Origin: Simmondsia chinensis | Taxonomy: Eukaryota > Streptophyta > Magnoliopsida > Caryophyllales > Simmondsiaceae | Direction: 5' to 3' | Assembly: GCA_018398585.1 (NCBI GenBank) | Contig: JAGTTD010000007.1 | Location: 32,950,911-33,014,910 of the forward strand | Length of the DNA stretch: 64,000 nucleotides | Shown here: positions 10,967 through 22,629 of the stretch, piece after piece | Position numbering within the stretch: the stretch's first letter is position 1 | Layout of the letters: each line of letters opens with the position of its first letter | The notes under the pieces: model-generated | The model's database searches: none | What the model saw: the letters and a program-made list of their open reading frames with translations, nothing else | Told to the model about the DNA's origin: nothing | Position numbers and translations under genes: made by a program

Positions 10967-11097
10967 GTTGGGGGTCCTCGGAAACAGCCTCCCTTCAGGG
11001 CAGCCCCGGAAGGGGGAAGGCTGCATACATCTACCCCCCCAGACCCTGCTGATGCGGAAGCCCTTTGAGGCACTGGGTTGTTGTTGTTGTTGTTTGT
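10967..11097 (+). repeat. RTE 3' tail shared with the 5S-headed SINEs
   Basis: Last about 130 bp of the RTE LINE: TTGGGGGTCCTCGGAAACAG, GGAAGGGGGAAGGCTGCATA, CCCCCCAGACCCTG, CCCTTTGAGGCACTGGGTTG, then TTG repeats. The same order of blocks forms the 3' half of every 5S-headed SINE in the window and the isolated tail fragments at 12,661, 14,937, 19,099 and 22,630. This is the region a LINE reverse transcriptase would need to recognise to copy the SINE. Confidence 0.88.
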
Positions 11098-11790
11098 TGT
11101 GGAAAAGCAAATGTAATTTCATTTTTAGGCTCCAATTTTTGGAGCTAGAGTTTGTTGATTGGAAAGCTATGGAGAATGCTCGTGAGTTTCAACTCTTTAA
11201 CAACCGGAACCTTGTTGAAGGTAGAGAATGGTCTAGTTGTGGTGTTCACGGGGGGAATAAAGCAGAGCCTCAGTTTGTCAAGCTCAACATTGATGCTGCA
11301 TGGAAAGAAGGAAGATTGGGTACTCTAGCAGTTGTGGCTTGTGATCACATTGGATCCTTGGTGAGGAGTTGGTTTGGGTCAGTCATGGTGGACGCCCTCT
11401 TCACTGCTGAGGCACAAGCAATTCGGTGCGCTTGCTTTCTCGCCATCTCAGATGGATGGACTTATGTGATGATAGAATCTAATTGTAAAGTAGTAATAGA
11501 TGCATTAAATGGCAGTCGTTTTGCACCTTGGGTTGTAAAGTCAATTATATCGGATGTTTTGAGTCTGAAAGGTCATTTTGTATGTATTTCCTTTAGGTGG
11601 GTTCATAGGATTTGCAATAGAGTAACCCATGTAGGAGCTAAGCTCTATTTTGACAATAGATGTAACCATGAGTGGTGGACTTATCCGCCACCAAAAACTT
11701 GTGATGTGCTTTTCTCGGATTTAATGTTAAGTTCAGAGGCCTAAGGGCTGCCTTTTGATGATAAAAAAATAAAAATAAAAAACTAACTCC
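11098..11790 (+). pseudogene. L1 LINE RNase H domain and 3' end (copy A)
   Basis: L1 ORF2 resumes after the RTE insertion (LWKSKCNFIFR) and runs open to a TAA at 11,742-11,744. It contains an RNase H domain of the kind found at the C-terminus of many plant L1 elements: KLNIDAAWKEG (first acidic residue), AEAQAIRCACFLA (Glu), and the segment ending VHRICNRVTHVGAK. It ends in an A-rich tail (about 11,763-11,781). This is the best preserved part of the L1. Confidence 0.88.
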
Positions 11791-12560
11791 CTTAAGATAT
11801 TTTAGCAGCCACTGATTTCACTAAATGTTATTTGGGCGAGTGATAACTTTTCAACCCGGATGCATATGAATGCTTGATTAACTACCTCAAACTTCCTCAG
11901 CCTCAACCCCCTTGCCCTCTTGGGACAACAAATCTTATATTATGAAATCAAATTTAAACCCTTTCTCGGCCAAAGATTTGATACATAAAATACTTAAGTA
12001 TGGGGAGAGTGGATCACCTTTCGGATCCCTTTACCCTATCGAATCGGCCCCACCTAGGAATCTTCGATGAGGATGGTTAATGATGTAGCCATGACGCTTT
12101 TGCATTTTTCAACCAATCTAAGTTTATGAGAAACCGATTCTAACCATGACATTGCATAAGAAATCTCATTCCACCCTATCGTACCTTTTCCATATTTAAT
12201 TTAATTGCAACTTAGCCCGTTTTCCTTTCTTCCAACCAAATTCCACCACCAGCAAGGAGGATGTTGTCATGAATAGTCCTACATGGGGCAAACGCCAGTT
12301 GGAAGGGCAATATAATGTTTCCCGGCACGAGTTTTAATCTACTAGCAATTTTATATATGACATTACGTATATTAAGAGGTCCAAATTGGTTGGTAGTCTT
12401 GGGTTTCCACGTCGAAGATTAGCTCCAAATAATGTCTCAAATCTCCAAAATGAAAGGCATTGGAACCACCTCTCAAATAATTTATCAATTAAGCTAACAC
12501 ACACCTTCATTCAAGAGGCTATTTGGTTGGTAAAAACGAGGCAGAAATGGACAATCCATA
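11791..12560 (-). pseudogene. Degenerate L1 reverse transcriptase relic on the minus strand (copy A)
   Basis: The minus strand carries weak L1-type RT similarity, clearer in copy B (45,450-45,743). Recognisable pieces are SRLKLVPGNIIMPFQLAF and CRTIHDNILAGG, corresponding to the plant L1 pattern NRLK..P..IS..QSAF..GR.I.DNI. No intact frame remains. It lies just beyond the poly(A) end of the younger L1 and has the opposite orientation, so it is a separate, older insertion. Confidence 0.6.
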
Positions 12561-13110
12561 CCCGCCCCCATTAACGGCTATGAGTGCGAAGTAGATACCC
12601 ATTCCCGCATTGGCTAGTACAAATCTATACCAATATCCGCCCCCATTACATCATTACCTACCCCAACAACAACAACAATAATAACAACAGATCTAGTGTC
12701 ACAAGGGTTCCAGCGTGAGCAGGGTTTGGGAGGGGTAGGATGTATGCAGCCTTATCCCATCAGGGGGATATCATTACCTACACCATACCCGCCTAATGTG
12801 GGTATCAAACGATTATTCATACTTGCTCATTTTAATTATTTAATATTTTATTTTTCAATCTTATTATAATTTGTTCTAATATTGAACACAAAATTGTATA
12901 ATTAAATCAAATATGTACGTTTCTTATTTTAAAAAAATAAAGTATTAATTGGGGTTAGCACGAGGAATATGTGGGTGGGGCGGGGCAGATATGGAGCAGT
13001 GCGAAGCGGGGTACCCATCCCATACTTATAGCTAATATTATAATTTATACCTAACTTATATTTATTACCTGTCTCACTTGTACCCATATTTGTCCCAAAT
13101 AGAACTAGTA
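12561..13110. repeat. Old dispersed repeat rich in tacccgccccc motifs (copy A)
   Basis: Region with repeated (a)tacccgcc and gggtggggcggg blocks at both ends (about 12,560-12,650 and 12,965-13,025) and AT-rich sequence between. The composition is like that of the hAT-like elements at 14,229 and 25,126, in inverted orientation. An RTE tail fragment is inserted at 12,661. No clean terminal repeats were found, so the family is uncertain. Confidence 0.45.
12661..12769 (-). mobile_element. 5'-truncated RTE/SINE tail with 11-bp target duplication (copy A)
   Basis: Reverse complement reads the shared tail: GATAAGGCTGCATACATCC, CCAAACCCTGCTCACG, CCCTTGTGACACTAG, then TTGTTG-type repeats, which appear as caacaacaac on the plus strand. 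It is flanked by atcattaccta at 12,650-12,660 and 12,770-12,780. Only the tail was inserted, as expected from target-primed reverse transcription that stopped early. Confidence 0.8.
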
Positions 13111-13149
13111 CAATAGATAATAGATTTTACCGGACCCCTAGACGCCCCC

Positions 13150-13220
13150 TAAGCTAAACAATTCTTCAATTCAATCACACTCTCTCTCTCTCTCGCTCGC
13201 TTCGCCCTAGCTGGTAACTG
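13150..13220 (+). promoter_or_regulatory. Candidate 5' untranslated first exon of the SDR gene (copy A)
   Basis: A CT-rich stretch (tctctctctctctc at about 13,181-13,195) followed by TCGCCCTAGCTGGTAACTG|gtaatg. Pyrimidine-rich tracts before a GT donor are common in plant 5' UTR exons. A matching acceptor, ttgattgcag, lies at 15,373-15,382, 20 bases before the ATG, so a 5' UTR intron of about 2.2 kb is proposed. In copy B the donor is the stronger ctg|gtaagtgag (46,458). This is an inference with no transcript evidence. Confidence 0.4.
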
Positions 13221-14228
13221 GTAATGAACAGTCTAATTTCACTATTTCACTCTAATGATCTCTTGGTATTTTATTTTTTATTTTTCAGGGATTATTGTTG
13301 AGTAATTTTGCTCTCTTTTTCTTTGTAATTTTGTGGGGGTGTGTTTTGGATATTGTTCCTGGTGTTGCATTTTGTTGCAACTGCAATTAACTCCAAATTC
13401 ATAGGTAACATAATAAATTATCTTAAGAAAATTATCACCGGAAGATGTTTTAATACATATAATAAGGTACATTGAAGTTTAAATATTTGATTTTTCAAGT
13501 GCCTCGAAGCTGTAAATTTATATCAATTAGATACCCTTTTGTCGAAATTTCATACATTTTCGTTGAAAATACTAAAATGGAGTATGACATTCACTACAAA
13601 TTAGTATCTTCATTAGAACTTGTTATTTTTGCCCAAAAAATTCTAGCATTACATATGATTTTGGGAATATATTAGGTAATTTACCAAAACAATTGGTGGA
13701 ATTTACTCAATTTTTGCTAAAACCACTGGCATGACTTACATATATTGTCATAATCAATTACTGTTTCAACAATTTTTGTATAAAATTGGTCATGTTTTTT
13801 AAAAAAATTATCAAATTCCGACATAGGTTATCTATTGATAAAATATTTTAAAATCAAGGTATCTCATTGTATATATTGAAATGTTAGGGTACCTAACTTT
13901 TCAAACCTTAGGTTACTAAGTGATAATTTCCAAATTATCTTTTTTCCCCAATTTACTCTGTATGAATTTCTCAGTATTTTCGTTCCAGCGTTTTAAGGGG
14001 GCATGAACCCTGATATTCTGTGTGTTGGAGAATAGAACCATCGTTGCGCTTTCACTTATCAGTTTAAGCTTTTTAAAATAGTTGATTTGTTGACATGGTA
14101 TCTAAGCTCTATTGTCTGAGAGATCAAATGGCAACAACCTGCACTCTTAAGTGTTAATATGATTTCAACATAAGGTATAGAGTGAGTCTATACACTATTC
14201 ATACTTCAAACCTAATGGACACTTGCAT
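13221..14228 (+). other. Proposed 5' UTR intron of the SDR gene, first part (copy A)
   Basis: AT-rich non-coding sequence. About 175 bp (13,375-13,550) are absent from copy B, which joins at about 46,613-46,620. Nothing else is recognised. Confidence 0.35.
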
Positions 14229-14790
14229 GAGGGATGGCATTGGAGCAGGTAAAACCCGCTACCCGCAGGTACCACCTTGTATAAGGCGGGTATGGGTACA
14301 AGTGAGGCGGGTATTGGGTACGTGTCCGACGTACCCGTCCCGTACCCGCCATGGGTATGGGGTACGTAGGGGTATAGTGTTGTACCCGCCTTGCCCCGCT
14401 CCATACCCGCCCCGCCTCACCTTATACCCACCATATACTCACTCTATTTTGTATCTAATTAACTTTTCGATTAAAAATACGTACTTAAATTCAATCATCT
14501 AAATTATATATCAATATTACAATATATATATAATTGAGCTTTTAAAAGTAGTATTAAATAATTAATACGGGGGATATGGATAATCGTTTGGTACTCATAT
14601 TAGGGCGGATAATGGCTACCCGTGGGTAATGGGACTGGTGTAGGTATGCGTTTGTACCCGCCGGGGTGGGTAGGGGTATCTACTTCATACCTGTGGCGGG
14701 CAGTGGGGCGGGTATAGGTATGGATTTGGGTGGCGGGTACATGTATGGCGGAGGCACCCCCTATACTCGCCCCACGAGTATAAATTATTT
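14229..14790 (+). repeat. hAT-like element rich in cgggtaccc motifs (copy A)
   Basis: Starts gagggatggcattgg, close to the terminal repeat tagggatggcaatgg of the element at 25,126, and is followed by dense gcgggtatggg and tacccgcc blocks on both arms with an AT-rich middle (14,440-14,570). The right terminal repeat is not recognisable. No coding capacity. Probably a non-autonomous hAT relic. Confidence 0.5.
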
Positions 14791-14936
14791 TTGGCCCTTT
14801 ACCCATCAACTTAAGTTTTTGAGATAGTTGGTTTTTTGACATTAATTAACCCTGCTTTTGGTAAATATTATAGAAAACATTGAGTTATTACTTAAAAATT
14901 AAAGTAATTCTTCAACTTTTAATGTTATCTAACATG

Positions 14937-14972
14937 CCCTTGTGGCACTGAGTCTGTTGTTGTTGTTGTTTT
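14937..14972 (+). repeat. Minimal RTE/SINE tail fragment (copy A)
   Basis: Only the last about 36 bp of the shared tail: CCCTTGTGGCACTGAGTCTG plus TTG repeats. Same fragment in copy B at 48,267-48,302. It lies in the proposed 5' UTR intron. Confidence 0.6.
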
Positions 14973-16189
14973 CCTTAACTGTAAGTTTGTATCAAACGAC
15001 CAATTGCAGTTCTGTCAAATGTTGAAACTTATACGATCAGTCAAAATCATGCATATTACTTGATTAGTTTAGTTTAAATTAGGCCTTCATATCACATCTC
15101 TTGCTGAATGTTTGATTTCGCTGATTGGTATAGTCGAAAAGAATTAGAAGGAACTGAAGTAGAAAGTCTAATTAACACAAAATTTATAGTATGGGGGTTC
15201 TATTTGATGAATAAAAATTAATAAGTTACTTTGAGTGCTGGCAATTGCTCAGGGGGTCTGTGTAGTGTTTACCCTTTCTTTCATAAGCAAGCCGAGTTCA
15301 ACGAGAGGAGATTTGGAACTAGAATCTCTATTCGTATGACCTTAACCCAACCATGTAATACTCTATACTATCTTGATTGCAGTTTATAAGCGCATATGAT
15401 TCATGGCTGAGATGAGTGCAAAGAGAGTTCTGAAGGAGATTTATAGGGTTGTAAAATTCATTTGCAGTCCAGAATTCTGGAAAATGGCTGTGTTATGGAC
15501 ATTGTCACTTCTCTTCTCACATTTGCAGCTGCTTGTTCAACGCTTATCATCTCGCGAGCCCAATACATATCCTCGTTCAAAGCCGCAGAGCCTGACAATG
15601 TTTGGTGATCAGAGACCTGTTTGCATCATCACTGGTGTAATTTATGCCAACTTGTCTATTAGTACATCAAAAAGTTTGTTTGGTATCATTTTCTAATTTT
15701 TGTTCTTGTTTTTAAGAAACAATAACTGAGTTTTAGAAATGACCTTTTCTTGTTTGTAGTTTCAAATTTTATGTTTTGAAGAAACTAAAAATAAGAAGTC
15801 TTTTGGGAGAATTCTTCAGTTGCCAATGTTCATCAATGAGACTTATCGGTTGCAGGCAACGTCTGGTTTGGGAGCAGCAGCGGCGCATGCTCTATCAAAG
15901 CAGGGCTTTTTTGTTGTTCTGGGTATTGGCCTTTCTTTCTTCTCTTCCTCAAGGTCCTCGCCTCACCCACCTGTTTTTTCTTGTTAAGCAGTCAAACGTG
16001 ATATTTTTGAGGAAAAAAATGAACATCAGAAATGCATGAGTTGGTTCTTGTAAAAGCCTATTCATTTTCCTTTTGCTTCTCTTCTTAGTCGATGTTCACT
16101 GATTTTTTGAAATATCCTCACACCGGGGGTATATATGAAGTAACTGCTCAGTGAACGACTTATGTTTGAATTTAGTTTTGGTTCATTTG

Positions 16190-16620
16190 TGTTATCTTGG
16201 GGGCTAGATAAGTAAACGAACTGAATTCAACTAAGCTTGACGAGCTTAATGAGTCGAGTTCAAATAAGGTTTGGATCGTGAAAGTTCATGAATAGTTTAT
16301 TAAAAGTTCATTAAAAGCTTGTTAGTTGCTTAATGTTAGCTTAATAATGGAATTGATAATGACTTGTTAATCGCCGGGATAGCTCAAATAGCTCGTTAAA
16401 CTTGAATAAGGTTGGGAGTGACTTTTTCCAATTAAAGAATGTAGGTTGGCTTCGCTTGTAATCATCAATCAACTAAGTGAACTTCTCCTGAGATTAAGCT
16501 CGACTCGGCTCGATTATACTGACGAGCTGAGGCAACTGTCGGTTTGACCATTGAATTAAGTTTGAACACTGGTACAGGCTTAACTCAAACTCAAATATGG
16601 ATTCATAAAATCTAGAGTTT
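16190..16620. repeat. Repeat of agcttgacgagct type in SDR intron 2 (copy A)
   Basis: Low-complexity-like sequence with recurring gagctt, aactcgag-like and gttcaaa blocks inside the intron between exons 2 and 3. A related pattern occurs at 22,140-22,460 in intron 8. Probably an old non-autonomous element; no terminal repeats were resolved. Confidence 0.3.
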
Positions 16621-19089
16621 GAACAAAAGGTGCTTTGCTTGACTTGGTTTGTTTACACCCTTGGCAACTTTGCTGCTTGTGCCATGTTCCTTGTTTTTTG
16701 GCCTTTTTCTTGGATATATTTCATGTATCGCGAGCTCCTATTTTGTTTTTGTTATGACATTCAGTTATACTTGCTTGTTATCTTGTTATTGATCTGTGAC
16801 CATGTACACAAAGCTTGCAATGCATATCTATTACTTGCATATGGTGAATGGATTCATTTGCTTGATATTTGCAGTTGGAAGGTCAAGTCATCTTCTATCC
16901 AAGGCATGGTTTGCGTAGTTGTGGGTCGCTTTTATGTTTCATTGAACTTTTGTTTTGGTAACCATGATGTCTGAGCCAACTTACGTGCATCTCGAAGAAT
17001 CCCTACGTTACGTACACCACCCATTCCGTTTCTCTGTATGTGACATAGTAAGTTGCGGCCCATAGACCTAGTGGTTGGCCCAATAAATTATTTACACTCA
17101 ATGACATGATTTGAATCTCAACTAATGCTTTAGAATGTGTCAGGTCCATGTGCCTTATGACTTCGGGGTTATGTTTCATTCAACGCCGTTGGATCTTACA
17201 TATTTATTCTCCCTCATCCATGTCGTACTTGTCACAGACTATATCAGAGATCAGAAAACAGAATGCAATTGCCTATCTTGAAGCTTTTGAGGTTGATTTA
17301 TCATCATTCTCTTCTATAATGAAATTTAAGGCCTCCTTTCAGCAGTGGCTCTCAGATATGAATATGCATTCTTCAGTTCAACTCCTAATTAATAACGCTG
17401 GGATTCTGGCAATGTCACATCGAGTCACTACTGATGGCCTTGATGAGTAAGTGTCTTACCTACTTAATAAATGAGTTGGTATTTTATCTTTTCAGTATTT
17501 GATTACCTTAACCCGTCTTGGTGAATTTTGGAGCTGTAGTTCTTTAAAAGTTTGAGCTATCCTGACTATATTTTTGTTCGTCAGAATGATGATGACAAAC
17601 TACATGGGTGCATTTTGTATCACAAAGATTTTGCTACCGTTACTCATAAACAGTCCTGTTCCTTCTCGGATAGTCAATGTCTCATCTTTTACACATTGGA
17701 ATGGTAAGGATTACTCTTTCCTGGTTTTTAAGTTCTATTTTCTGGAAAAAAATAAAGGTCTTACTGATATGATTCAATTAATTTTGATTTCTTAAAGCTG
17801 CAATTGTTGAGTTTTTGCTTCCTTCGTTTCTTGTCAACAACTAGATTGACAATTCTGAGCATGTACCTCGTTTCATATCGCTATATCCGGCCATTGCTTG
17901 CATGAATGGAAATTGGTGCTTGTTTGACTGTACTACGTGACGTATTGCTCATCACACTGAACCTAAAAGAACATAAGTATGTAAGAAAGAATAATTTGTT
18001 CTTATTGGGGGCTGATTTTTTAAATTGTTGCTCACAACCATACCTGTAGGTAATGTCTAAAATTTTAATGTCTAAACATGAGAAATTTGATCTGGTGCTT
18101 CGAAGTTAGATTAGCATTTGAGATGTGTATCAAATTTGAGGGAAACTTGATTTAACCACTGGTTGAATTGTTTAGATAAGAGAGAATATCTTGTCGGTGG
18201 ATTCATTTTTCTAGACTTACCAAATGACTTGTTGGCTAATTATATCACTCGTAGAACAAATACTTTTATGTGTTAAATTTAATTTCTTAATCTAATACTC
18301 TACTTTTTAGGTTGCTTCTTGCCACTATTTTTTAAAAATATAATTACTTGGTATGAATTTTGCCTTTACGATGTTATCCTTTTAATAGTTCAATAATGAA
18401 ATTCCATAATTTTTTATGTGTGTCTAGTATATTTTAATATAAATGCCTGCTCCGTGCTCCTAACCTTTGAAACATCCATGACGACCCCCTTTTCCCTTCC
18501 GTTTCATGTAATTAGCTTGCAACTATGCTAAGTTGTGGGTACTTTCACATTGATTGAATTCGGTCGTACACTCGGCTTAAAAATCTATGTTTCTAGTTAA
18601 TCGTTACATAGCTATTTGTTTCAAATTCAGTGACCCATCCATTAATGTATTGCTTCAGTGAATGACATGCAGGTGGACAAAGAGTTCTTATATGGAAAGA
18701 ACTGTTCAGAATTAATGTGGTATCCATCTGCACATATATATGAATATACCAAGTGTAAGCAATTTTATATACGACAGCATATGAATAATTCTCTCTTTTT
18801 ATTCATGAGGCAGGAGTGTAAACACCTTTGTTCATGTTGCTATTGACAGTATGCCTTCTTATTTTCTCCTACGAGCTTCATCGACAATTCGTGTAATGGA
18901 CAGAGCTTCTCGGTTGTCTGTCAAGTAAGTATGATTACTATCTGCATTTCCCTAAAACTTATGGAACTCTTAACGTTTGGTTATGACCGTTAAATTTTGT
19001 GAAGTATTGTAACATGGATGACATGTGGGTCCTTGTTTTCATCCTAACCTTTATGAAAGAATTTTGCAGCATGACTAAGTGCTGTAACA

Positions 19090-19975
19090 CAACTTTACAA
19101 CCACCACCACCACCACCCCCATCATCATCTAGTGCCTAAGAGAGGCTCCCGCCAAGGTTGGGTCTGAGAGGGCAAGATGTACGCAGCCTTACCCCAGTGC
19201 TATCCAGTGGGGAGGCTGTTTTTAAAAAAATCCTACTTCGTTAAATGAAAACAAGCATATCTAATGCTAAGAGGCACTACTCAAATCAAATGAAGCAACA
19301 AACAGTAACACAAACATGCTAGCCTAAAGGCAATGTCTAATGCGAATAGTTGGGTCGACCACACGTAATTTTAACTGCCACTTTGCTCTATCTAAAGCCA
19401 TATCTTCAGTTAGGTTTAGGTGGGTAACGTCATGTCTAATCGTCTCTAGCCAACTTTTTTTTGGCTTGCCTCTACCTCTCTTCCACCTAACATTGGCGGT
19501 TGACAACCTCTTAACATGCCCGAACCGTTGCAGACGTCGCCCCTGCACTTTATCTTCAATGGGAACTACACCTAATTTGTTCAAATTGCCTCATTTCTAA
19601 TCATTTATGTCCTAGTGTGTCCACACATCTACCTCAATATCCTCATCTCTATCACCTTCAACTGCTGAGTGTGGTGCCGTTTAGCTGGCCAACATTCAGT
19701 ATCATATAACTTAGTTAGTTTCACTATTGTCTTATAATGTTTTGTTTTCAACTTTAGAGGAAACTTTTTATCTCACAATATTGCTCAAGCGATCTTCCAT
19801 TTATGCCATCTTACTCTAATTAGATTATTAACATATCGACTCCGCCATCTTGTTGCATGGAGCCCAAATATCGGAAACATTTTTTTTCGGTATGCATTTT
19901 GTCCCGATCTTCACTTCCAGTACACTTGGTCTGGTTATGGAAGCACGACTTTGCTACCCAAAAACTTGAAAGTAT
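19090..19975 (-). mobile_element. 5'-truncated RTE LINE in SDR intron 7 (copy A)
   Basis: Minus-strand RTE copy. Its tail is at the left (plus-strand accaccacc and catcatcat repeats, then tagtgcctaagagaggctcc). Coding sequence follows to the right: an 86-codon frame (19,584-19,324) with VPIEDKVQGRRLQRFGHVKR and GKPKKSWLETIRHDVTHLN, the RTE C-terminus. Further right are relics corresponding to the NNRIKVGLHKW and DVKIGSD segments. It begins within the RT 3' region, so it is 5'-truncated. Same insertion in copy B at 53,955-54,870. Confidence 0.82.
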
Positions 19976-20026
19976 TTTTCACGCAAAAAATAATTAATTA
20001 CAAAGCTATTTGAAAAAAAAATAAAA

Positions 20027-20134
20027 TTAACATGGAAACTACATCTCTAAATTTAAGTAACTAAATTATTCTAGTAACAACAACAAAAGAATAATTTAGT
20101 TACTTTTATTTTAGAGATGTAGTTTCCATGTTAA
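20027..20134. repeat. Foldback (hairpin) sequence in SDR intron 7 (copy A)
   Basis: Two arms of about 46 bp, 20,027-20,072 and 20,088-20,134, are near-perfect inverted copies (ttaacatggaaactacatct against agatgtagtttccatgttaa) around a 15-base loop. An RNA copy could fold into a long hairpin. Probably a small foldback element. Same in copy B, 54,961-55,068. Confidence 0.7.
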
Positions 20135-20659
20135 TGTAGAATACCCTATTGACTAAAAGGATATATCATATTCTATCATATCAAATGGTCTAACAAAATC
20201 TGATAAAAAATCATATTTTTTTACGATCATTAAACCTCTTTTTCCGTGCATAACTAAGAACATTAACTACTCAAGCTTGTACTTGCCATTTATGGTGCAC
20301 ATTTTGATTCTGACTTTGTAGCTGCAAATGATCTTGCCTGTTCTATCAGATTCTGACTTTGTCTATTTCTGGGTTTTGCCCATGCATTTTGTGTTTACTA
20401 TAAATGAACCATGCTCATTTAATTTCGTTGCTTCATTAAATTTTGCTATGTTCTTAGTGCTGCAGATCCAGGGGCAGTACAGACGAATATCATGTGGGAA
20501 GTACCTTCGTCTCTTGCATTTGCAGTCTTGAAAATTCTTGGACTGCTGCATTGTCCTGAGAACGGAGTCAACTCAATCCTTGATGCAGCCCTCGCACCTC
20601 CAGTAAGTTGTTCCTGCTTTAACAGCCACGCCATGTCAGAATATAGGGTTGTTTACACC

Positions 20660-20962
20660 CATAGTCCTTGTACTTTGCCTGCTTTGTCAATTTATTTCTT
20701 ATACTTTAATTATGTCAACTTAATCCTTGTACAATTTACATTTTGTCAATTGACTCCTAAAGTTAAATTGAAGTTAAGTTAATAGCGTAATTTCTAACTC
20801 CACAATCATGTTAGATGTAGATAACTCATTACATATCCACCCGTTGACCCAATTTCTAACTTGTGACCCGACCGTTAAAAAGTGCGCCACCAACTTAATA
20901 TAAATTTTACTTAAGGACCAAATTGACACAATGCAACTTGTATAGTGACTAAATTGTAAATG
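20660..20962. repeat. MITE-like repeat of tagtccttgtac type in SDR intron 8 (copy A)
   Basis: Left side has atagtccttgtactttg and right side has ggaccaaattgacac and gactaaattg, which are inverted relatives. Similar blocks build the longer-armed MITE at 27,431-27,797. The two are probably related families. Confidence 0.5.
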
Positions 20963-22139
20963 GTCTTAGAATTTCATACTTCAACAGTAGAAATGCACCT
21001 AGGTTAGGTTCAGCTTTTAGTACACGTTGGGTGTGCTGGATCAAGGATGAACTCATTCTCTTTGCTCTTTTCTGAATCCAAGCTTCGTAATATTTGTGTG
21101 TGTTTATGTGCCAATAAAGCCTTGGTTTAGTAGGGGAAAAAAAAAACCGAAGTTATGGTTCTAGCATATGAGGTCTTAGGCTGAAGTCCTCATATCCACT
21201 TAAATTCTGATCATGCCACGTAGTAATTTGTTGCTCCCTTACTAGTCTGGGATGCAAATTGCGAAAGCAAATTTGCAAATTGATTGGCTGTCATACCAAC
21301 TGATGCAATGCATCTAAAGATCGCACCGTAATCCGGAACCTCGAAGATGCGTGTTGGAAAAGGATAGGGTGCCTTTAACCGTTGCTCTTACCTAACAATG
21401 CCGGATTTAGAGGAACTGGATAAAACTTGTTGGTTCTGCGAATACCCAACCTAAAGAGGAGTTATGTAATTTTATTGAGCTCTTTTAAAATAAAATTACA
21501 AAGATTAACTTAAAATATAAATTTATCAAATTATTTCAATTCATCTAAAGGATTAACTTAAATTATAAATTCATCAAATTATTTCAATTCATCTAAAGCT
21601 TATTAAAACTATAAACTAATGACCTATTTATAGGCATTAAAAACCCTACTCCTGATAATAATCTAACTCTAAGAATTAATCCTATTTTAAATTAACTCTG
21701 CTATTTTAAATAATAATCTAATTCTAAGATCTAATCCTACTTCAAATCAAACTCTTCCTATCCGCACTTTTCATTCGCGCGTCCCCTTGGTGGAATCCGT
21801 CATTGAAAAGGATTTTGTCTTCTAGTTCCGTTTCGTGATCAGGTTAATCTTGTCCCGTGCTGCATCAGTATGTCCTTCCATTTGGTGCTTAATTACACTG
21901 CGTCACCGTATTTGCTAAAATGCATTCAAATTTTAGGGTATTTGGGATTGTAAATAAGTTACAGTGAGATTGATCATAGTTTCTAGCTGTATTCAACACA
22001 TTACGGCATGTATCATGGAATCAAATGTTTAACATAGCGATTTTTTGTGTAATGTAAACTAGTCTCATTGTTCAACAACCATCACCCCATTACATTACGT
22101 CCAAAAGACCCAATTTTGCAATTGTGAACGGGGTGTACA

Positions 22140-22460
22140 TGTGCGGAGCCAGCTCATCACAGAACTTGGAAAGTTCGGCTCCTTTGGAGCTTGAGTGGAG
22201 CCAAGCTGGCTCATTTGGCTTATTGTGTAGAGCTAGAGTCTAATAAAGCTCAAGCTCGTAGGCTTTCGTGCTCAATGAGCCTATCTTAATAAAATTTATT
22301 AGTTTAATATGTCCAACCGAGCCAAGTTTGAGCTTAAATAAGCCGAGCCCTAGCCTAGATTGAGCTTAAATAAGCCTAAAAATCGCAAGCTCATTAGAAA
22401 CTCGCCGAGTAGAGTTCAAGCTCTATCGAGCCTAGCTGAAACCATTCCTTGAGCCTGACG
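22140..22460. repeat. Repeat with recurring gagct and ggctc blocks in SDR intron 8 (copy A)
   Basis: Dense agctcaagct-type and gagcctaa-type blocks on both strands between exons 8 and 9. No coding capacity. Family not recognised. Confidence 0.3.
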
Positions 22461-22629
22461 AGCTTGGGCTTGGCTTAAATACGCTCGTAATTGTGTGATT
22501 GTGACCGCAATTTAAAACAATGGCGCATGCGTAAAACTGTCGCTGAGTGACTCTGCCCCTCATATGCATGAGCCCAGCATGTTGGTTCATAAAAGTGTTT
22601 TTAGATTAAAAGCATAAGCTATTTTTCTA

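Larger units (their letters stand above)
7137..11097 (+). mobile_element. RTE-clade LINE inserted in the L1 (copy A)
   Basis: A non-LTR retrotransposon with one ORF in the order apurinic endonuclease, then reverse transcriptase, and no RNase H; it ends in TTG repeats rather than poly(A), which is typical of plant RTE elements. Its start is set by where L1 coding sequence breaks off (gcgctg|gtgcc) and its end by where L1 resumes (tggaaaagc). No clear target duplication is seen. Parts: 5' leader 7137-8027, ORF 8028-10,715, 3' UTR to about 10,966, and tail 10,967-11,097. The ORF has several in-frame stops. It lacks a 126-bp segment of RT that copy B retains, whereas copy B lacks the endonuclease. 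Confidence 0.88.

Noticed and set aside
12661..12720. CRISPR or satellite array from caacaacaa repeats
   Set aside because: These are short 3'-end repeats of minus-strand RTE/SINE insertions, with target duplications.
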